Assembly (NCBI RefSeq): GCF_002775205.1
Contig: NC_036450.1
Coordinates: 25,136,288 to 25,200,287 of the forward strand
From: Xiphophorus maculatus
Taxonomy: Eukaryota; Chordata; Actinopteri; Cyprinodontiformes; Poeciliidae
Direction: 5' to 3'
DNA length: 64,000 nucleotides
Part shown: piece after piece, positions 59,500-64,000 of the stretch
Numbering within the stretch: the stretch's first letter is position 1
Layout of the letters: every line of letters starts with the position of its first letter
Notes under the pieces: generated by a model
Database searches by the model: none
Told to the model about the DNA's origin: nothing
Seen by the model: only the letters and a program-made list of their open reading frames with translations
Position numbers and translations under genes: made by a program

Positions 59500-59890
59500 C
59501 CTTATGTTTATGGTGTCTAAACTTTTTGCCCCGGGAGGCAAAACTGGAGAATTCAGGTTACTGCTGGGCCATAAAATGAATTAAATTAAAAAATTTTTAA
59601 AAACCAGTGTTTATTGTGATTTCTAAAAAAACGTTAGGCTTAACCTGCTCAACAATAAAAAAAATGTTCATCAAATCTGTATATTATATAAAAAAAACAC
59701 TGGATAAACACTCTGAAGCACCTTTTCCAAAACATAAAGAGGACTTCAGACTGCTGCCTTTTCAAAAAGAAAAACAGACAATTTCCGAACTTTGTGGGTC
59801 AGCAATTATTTTTTTGTTTGTTGGCCAAATCTTTTAGCATTCTTGACTTGGGGTCCAGGGCCGAACAAAAATCATGACAAGGGCCACAGA
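59500..59890. mobile_element. hAT-like MITE remnant
   Basis: The left end (GTGTCTAAACTTTTTGCCCC) and right end (GGGGTCCAGGGCCG, GGGCCACAGATGG) resemble hAT-type termini with inverted GGGCC/GGCCC pieces. The interior is AT-rich and non-coding. Confidence 0.35.
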
Positions 59891-60089
59891 TGGTCCCTGG
59901 GACAAGTTCATATATATATTATATGTGAGCAGAATACCAGAATACTGGAAATATAATGATGCAGCATCAGAGGATGTGGCTTTGCGAGGTGGGGGTTTTA
60001 ATGTAGGTCATAAACCTCCATCACTCTGAACAGGAACCACATCAGAAGAGTTACAAACATTCGCTGTTCATTACCTGTCTTCAAGTTAA

Positions 60090-60560
60090 GCTTTGAATCA
60101 TGTCAAGCTGACCCTGCTTGAAGCTTTAGTCAGGATTCTGACAGAAAAGGACAAACAACACAGCTCATCGGCCCACAATGAAACACGGTGGTGGCAGAAT
60201 AATGCTAAGAGCTTAGCTTTCTTCAGATGGAATTTAATGCTTTGTCGAGTTATGAACAGGTCCAAATACAAGTCGGCTTTTGGAAGTCAAAAGATAATCA
60301 CCAAAGGAAACACTTCACGAGCGGAAAATCTAAATTTTGAAATGGCCTAGCCAAAGCCCAAGTCTGACAGAAAATGGACAAGAGTGGTGCTCTCAGTCAG
60401 AGATTTGGAGATATTTAGTAGATAAATATTACCAGTGGATACAGACGGGCTCCTACCAAAGAAATCTGAATGTTGAAACTGAATCTTGGTCACTTTTTAT
60501 GTAATTCCTCTAACAGGTATTTATGACAAATTAAGGTTTGAAAATGATTAGTCAGTTCTT
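60090..60560 (+). mobile_element. Tc1-like relic
   Basis: Contains AATGAAACACGGTGGTGGCA, ATTTTGAAATGGCCTAGCC and AAAGCCCAAGTCTGAC, recognisable pieces of the transposase region of fish Tc1-like elements (KHGGG and the end before SPDLNPIE). It is heavily degraded. Confidence 0.6.
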
Positions 60561-60735
60561 ATGTTAACATCACAACATCCTGACATTTACCAGTTTTTTT
60601 CACACTCAGTGACTTGGTTTTTTCCACTGGACAAAGAGGCAGCAGTGGTTTCCACAGCCACGAGAAACAGAGACAGAGAGAGAGAGAGACAGAGAGAGTT
60701 AGAACCACCAACTTTCTAAAAGGAAGCGAGTTGCA

Positions 60736-60743
60736 TATATAAA
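60736..60743 (+). promoter_or_regulatory. TATA box TATATAAA
   Basis: TATATAAA lies 65-72 bases upstream of the ATG at 60808, consistent with a transcription start near 60767 and a short 5' UTR. A purine-rich (AG)n stretch at 60669-60700 lies just upstream. Confidence 0.6.
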
Positions 60744-60807
60744 TTCTCAGAAAGAGACAGTGAGCCTGAACATCGCCATCATCTGAGGGACTTAACTCTG
60801 AGGCACA

Positions 60808-63507
60808 ATGTCGGACTTTGATTTAGATGACTGGTGAGCGAAGAACATTTTCTACACAACGTGTCTGTAAACGGAAAGGCTGTGATGTATATTAATATGT
60901 GAAATTTAATGTTGTGGTTGAAGATTTTATTATTTTTTTAAATGCCTGGTAGATTTTTTGGTCTTGCTCCAGGATATCCATTGATTAGCTTCTCCTTTAG
61001 CATTTTGCTATTTTGATTGGTTCGTTACCCACCTGCGGTCTTAATAGTTGGGGTCCACTGGGACCCCGCGAGCTTTTTACTCTGGTCGCATTGACCCCGC
61101 GTACGCTTTTACGAGGTGTGTCTGTGTGTGTGTGTGTGTGGGGGGGGGGGGGTAGGTAGGTGTGTGTGTGTGTGTGTGTGGTTTTGAGAACTGGGGCTCT
61201 AACGTGACAACCTCCCACTTCCCCCACTAACAGACCGGGGCACTGAGTGTTACGCCGAGACCGCGCGTGAAGGTTACATTTTAAAGTGACAGTTTCTTGC
61301 GGGTTTCATGATTTTCTGGAGAAAATTTGCTGTTGCTTTTACAGTTCTCGTTCTCTGAGCTGAAAGCTGCAGGTAACAAGTGCAGTGAGAATATAATCAC
61401 ACCTCATATACAGTTACCACGGTAACCATGAAGTTAATTAGATGACACGCCGCAGTGGTCTAACCACTCTCTAAATGAGTGGACTGTGTTTTATTAGCTG
61501 TTCTTATAGAATGCCGTGTTTGCTTTATTCCCTCCAGAACGTTGAAATAAAATCATTTTAAACTCAAGTGTTTACAGATTTCTGAACGTTTTTTTTGTTT
61601 TTTTTTTATCGTATTATTAAAAACCGTTTTCTCATTTACGGTTTTTGATAATATAACAATACCGAGCTGAGGTAAAATGCTTCACTAACATTTTTTTTTT
61701 AATTTTGCCATTAGCTCACCTGACAACAGACGTCCCCCGAGTGACACAGAGGTAAGATTTATCATTCAGGATAACTGTCATACATTGTAGCTGAGTTATA
61801 TTAATGTTTTGATGTAAAAGTTTTATCAGTTTCATTATTTGTTGAAAAAAACCTTGAATCTAAAGGATGACTCATTCTTTAGTGAATTATCTAATCAATG
61901 ATTGGAGAGGGTTTGCATATTAAAAACAGCCTTAGCTTACTTTCTTCATGCTAATGCTACCACTGCATGAAGCTGCTTGAAGGTTTATTGGTCTTTACTC
62001 TAACATAGGTCACCTTTAATAAATGAATAATTAATCATTTATTTTCACCAGTTTACTAACTCTATTACATACCAAAGGCATTTAGCGACATGTCAAACCG
62101 TTGCCTTTCAGGAAAGACGAAGCATTATTCAGTCAGCTGTCAAGTTTTATGAAAAACACCCCGAAAACTCCCGGCACATTCAAATTCAGTAAAACCCTCA
62201 AATTGGCACCAGGTGTACTTTCTTCTCACCATGCAGTTATGAGGCTGATGATGTGCCGTATAAACACTGGACCTGTAAAATAATACCAAGAGGTGTAGCG
62301 ACCCGCAGTGATGTTGCTTGTGGGTTGTTTTTGCTCTCTCCAGCAGGATGTGGAGTGTGACCTGAAGCTCAGCGAAGACCTGAACCTGATGGTCACCCGC
62401 AACAGGACGACCATGAAGAGAGTAGCCAACCTGGTGCTGGCCGTCAACAAGCTGAACAAGTCCCTGTCTCTGTGTGGCAGAGACCTCAGCGATGTGGCGC
62501 TCTGCGGCGCCATCATGGACTGCATGGTGGAAGGTTGGTAGTGAAATGCGCCATCGGGGGAATAAAAATAAAGTTCCTGGTATTTTCGACAAAAATTGGG
62601 CCTGTCTTTGGAAGAAAAACACTAATCCTGAGTTTTCATGCGTCCTTTTCCTGAGATATCTAGTAGGGATGCAATGATTCACTTTTTTCACTTCCGATAC
62701 CGATATCTAAGGTTTAGTATCGGACGAAGCCGATCTGATACAGAAAAAAAAGGCTGAATTGACCTAAAATGTTTTTTTTTTGTTTTTATTTTGAAACACA
62801 GAAATGTGCAGAACTGAAATTTTATTTGGTAACTCTGCACCAATATTGTCACAATCTTGGTCAAACATGTAAACACAACAAATGTTCATTTGTTCAGTCA
62901 GTTTTATAGAGTAGAACAGCCGATGTAAAATAAATAATAAAGCAACTGAAACTGATCAGATCAGTAGGTTGACTATTTTTGGTCAAACAACAAACTTTCT
63001 TTCAAATGACTCAGAAAGTGCAATTATGAATTTTAAATATAATGTAAAATAAGTAATGCAGCAAAACATAGAATTAGACTGACTAGATCTGCCCTTCTGA
63101 ATCGGACACATTGTCACAAATATTCTTTTTTTTTCAATATCTGGACTAGTCGAGACATTAATATTGGATTAATATTCCTAATATTTAACACTGCATTTAT
63201 CTAAGATTTTTATGGTCAATAGGACATTTACCTCTGTGGAAAAAAAAAATCTGATCTGTGTCAACACTTTCAAAATCTGTCCCTAAAGTCTTTTTTTTTT
63301 TGTTGAAAGATCTTGTCGTCTTTCTCTCCACAGAAACCGTTTTCCAGGAGGCATGGAACTCCTTCTCAGGGAAGCCGCTGTTCCAGCGGTGCAGCAGTGT
63401 GTGTGAGGTCACGGTGAGCGACGAGCGCCAAAAAGATTTAATCTTGACAACAAGAGAGATGAAGCTGCAGGCCATCACCCTGAAAGCCGGAAACTGTGAT
63501 CGCGAAG
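60808..63507 (+). CDS. Unrecognised gene, 5' exons only (runs off the window)
   Basis: Exons consistent in frame: 60808-60833, 61715-61751, 62344-62533 and 63334-63507. Junctions are GT-AG with phases 2, 0, 1, and the last donor (GAAG/GTGACA) is phase 1, so more exons must lie to the right. The 142 visible residues start MSDFDLDD, continue CSPDNRRPPSDTE, then a charged and helical-looking part (DLKLSEDLNLMVTRNRT, RVANLVLAVNKLNKSLSLC) and end near EMKLQAITLKAGNCDRE. No signal peptide, membrane segment or catalytic motif is visible. I do not recognise the family and give no function. The coding nature is supported by splice frames and GC-rich third positions in the last two exons. An extra exon at 62112 is possible but does not fit this frame. 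Confidence 0.6.
60834..61714 (+). other. Intron 1 of the unrecognised gene
   Basis: An 881-bp intron containing a TG/G/TG simple repeat at 61116-61181. Nothing else is seen. Confidence 0.6.
61116..61181. repeat. (TG)n(G)n(TG)n repeat
   Basis: TG units, then twelve or more G, GTAGGTAGG, then TG units again. Confidence 0.9.
62112..62189 (+). other. Exon-like segment of uncertain status
   Basis: After TTGCCTTTCAG, in the phase left by exon 2, the frame reads ERRSIIQSAVKFYEKHPENS and RHIQIQ before TAA at 62190. A donor-like CA/GTAAAA overlaps the stop but leaves phase 2, which does not fit the next exon. Downstream in the same frame, after ATGCAG at 62236, another peptide-like stretch occurs (YEADDVPYKHWTCKIIPRG). 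Either an alternative exon or chance. Confidence 0.3.
62664..63185 (-). mobile_element. hAT-like non-autonomous element, copy B
   Basis: The inverse complement of the element at 40328-40887: TAGGGATGCAATGATTCAC at one end, TTCCGATACCGATATC and TAGTATCGG subrepeats, and interior pieces such as ATTGCACTTTCTGAGTCATT (read on the minus strand). It lies in the intron between the last two visible exons of the unrecognised gene. Confidence 0.65.
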
Positions 63508-64000
63508 GTGACAGAAGAATGCAGGAAGTAGCATTTTGGTTTTTACAGATTGATAAACACAGTAAAAAAAAAAAAAAACATAAAAAATGATGGTAAAAGT
63601 GCTGCATTTACTCCTGGTACTTTAATTATTCCATATTTCCGTAAGTTGCTATTTTCCACCAAAATTCTACACCCATCGTCCCAAAAAGGCAAAGAAAACT
63701 TTCTTTCTTTTTTTTTTTTATTTTTACATTTTTGCTTTTAATTTTTTAAATAAAGGTCTCAGCTTAACACATTGGGTAAAAAGTAAAGCCCAAATGTTGC
63801 GTATGGTGACTTTCTTATAGGTCAGATGATTTTCTTTCCATCACCAAATGCAGACAGAAAAGTGTTTTATTCGTAATGTTCAGAATTGCACATTTTTTTC
63901 TAATTCAAATAAAAGGGAAAAAAACAGGAAGAAAAATATGGACTCATGAACCAAAAAAGTTCTTCTGACCTGAAAATGACAGGGTGATCCCATAACCTTT
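63508..64000 (+). other. Right-edge intron sequence
   Basis: AT-rich DNA after the last visible donor. No further exon is recognisable before the window ends. Confidence 0.5.

Noticed and set aside
62140..62691. Minus-strand frame of 183 codons
   Set aside because: It overlaps the plus-strand exon 62344-62533, which has splice sites and a better protein-like reading; the minus frame has no recognisable motif.

Overview
The window is a stretch of ray-finned fish (teleost) nuclear DNA, forward strand, not a bacterium or virus. The evidence is spliced genes with canonical GT-AG introns, protein-coding exons closest to vertebrate CNNM and sialidase families, abundant CA/TG microsatellites, and debris of fish-type LINEs, tRNA-derived SINEs, Tc1/mariner and hAT-like elements. 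The species cannot be named from the sequence. All comparisons with other proteins below are from memory of the families; no search was run.

Layout: (1) 542-19653, plus strand, an eight-exon cnnm4-type gene (ancient conserved domain / cyclin-M Mg2+ transport-related protein). (2) 30299-32113, minus strand, a two-exon neu3-like sialidase of 389 residues. (3) 36863-50586, plus strand, an eleven-exon cnnm3 gene of about 764 residues. (4) From 60808 to beyond the right edge, plus strand, the 5' exons of a gene I do not recognise, behind a clear TATA box. Between and inside these genes lie large introns and intergenic DNA (about 10.6 kb between cnnm4 and the sialidase, about 10 kb after cnnm3) filled with decayed transposons and simple repeats.

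How the genes relate: cnnm4 and cnnm3 are tandem same-strand paralogues, as they are on human chromosome 2. Both proteins have a signal peptide and extracellular domain, a DUF21 membrane domain, a CBS pair and a cyclic-nucleotide-binding-homology domain. Downstream of the CBS pair their exon lengths and phases match (144, 170 and 97 nt exons). The sialidase sits between them on the opposite strand and has no evident functional link.

The most interesting observations are: a 124-nt coding segment that is 97% identical at DNA level between the two CNNM paralogues, including unusual synonymous codons, which suggests gene conversion or strong nucleotide-level constraint; a TG-repeat that replaces the polypyrimidine tract of cnnm3 exon 9; three introns in cnnm3 that cnnm4 lacks; possible cassette exons in both genes; E-box elements of MiT/TFE type near both CNNM start codons; and the unrecognised TATA-driven gene at the right edge. 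I did not find a clearly new biological system.
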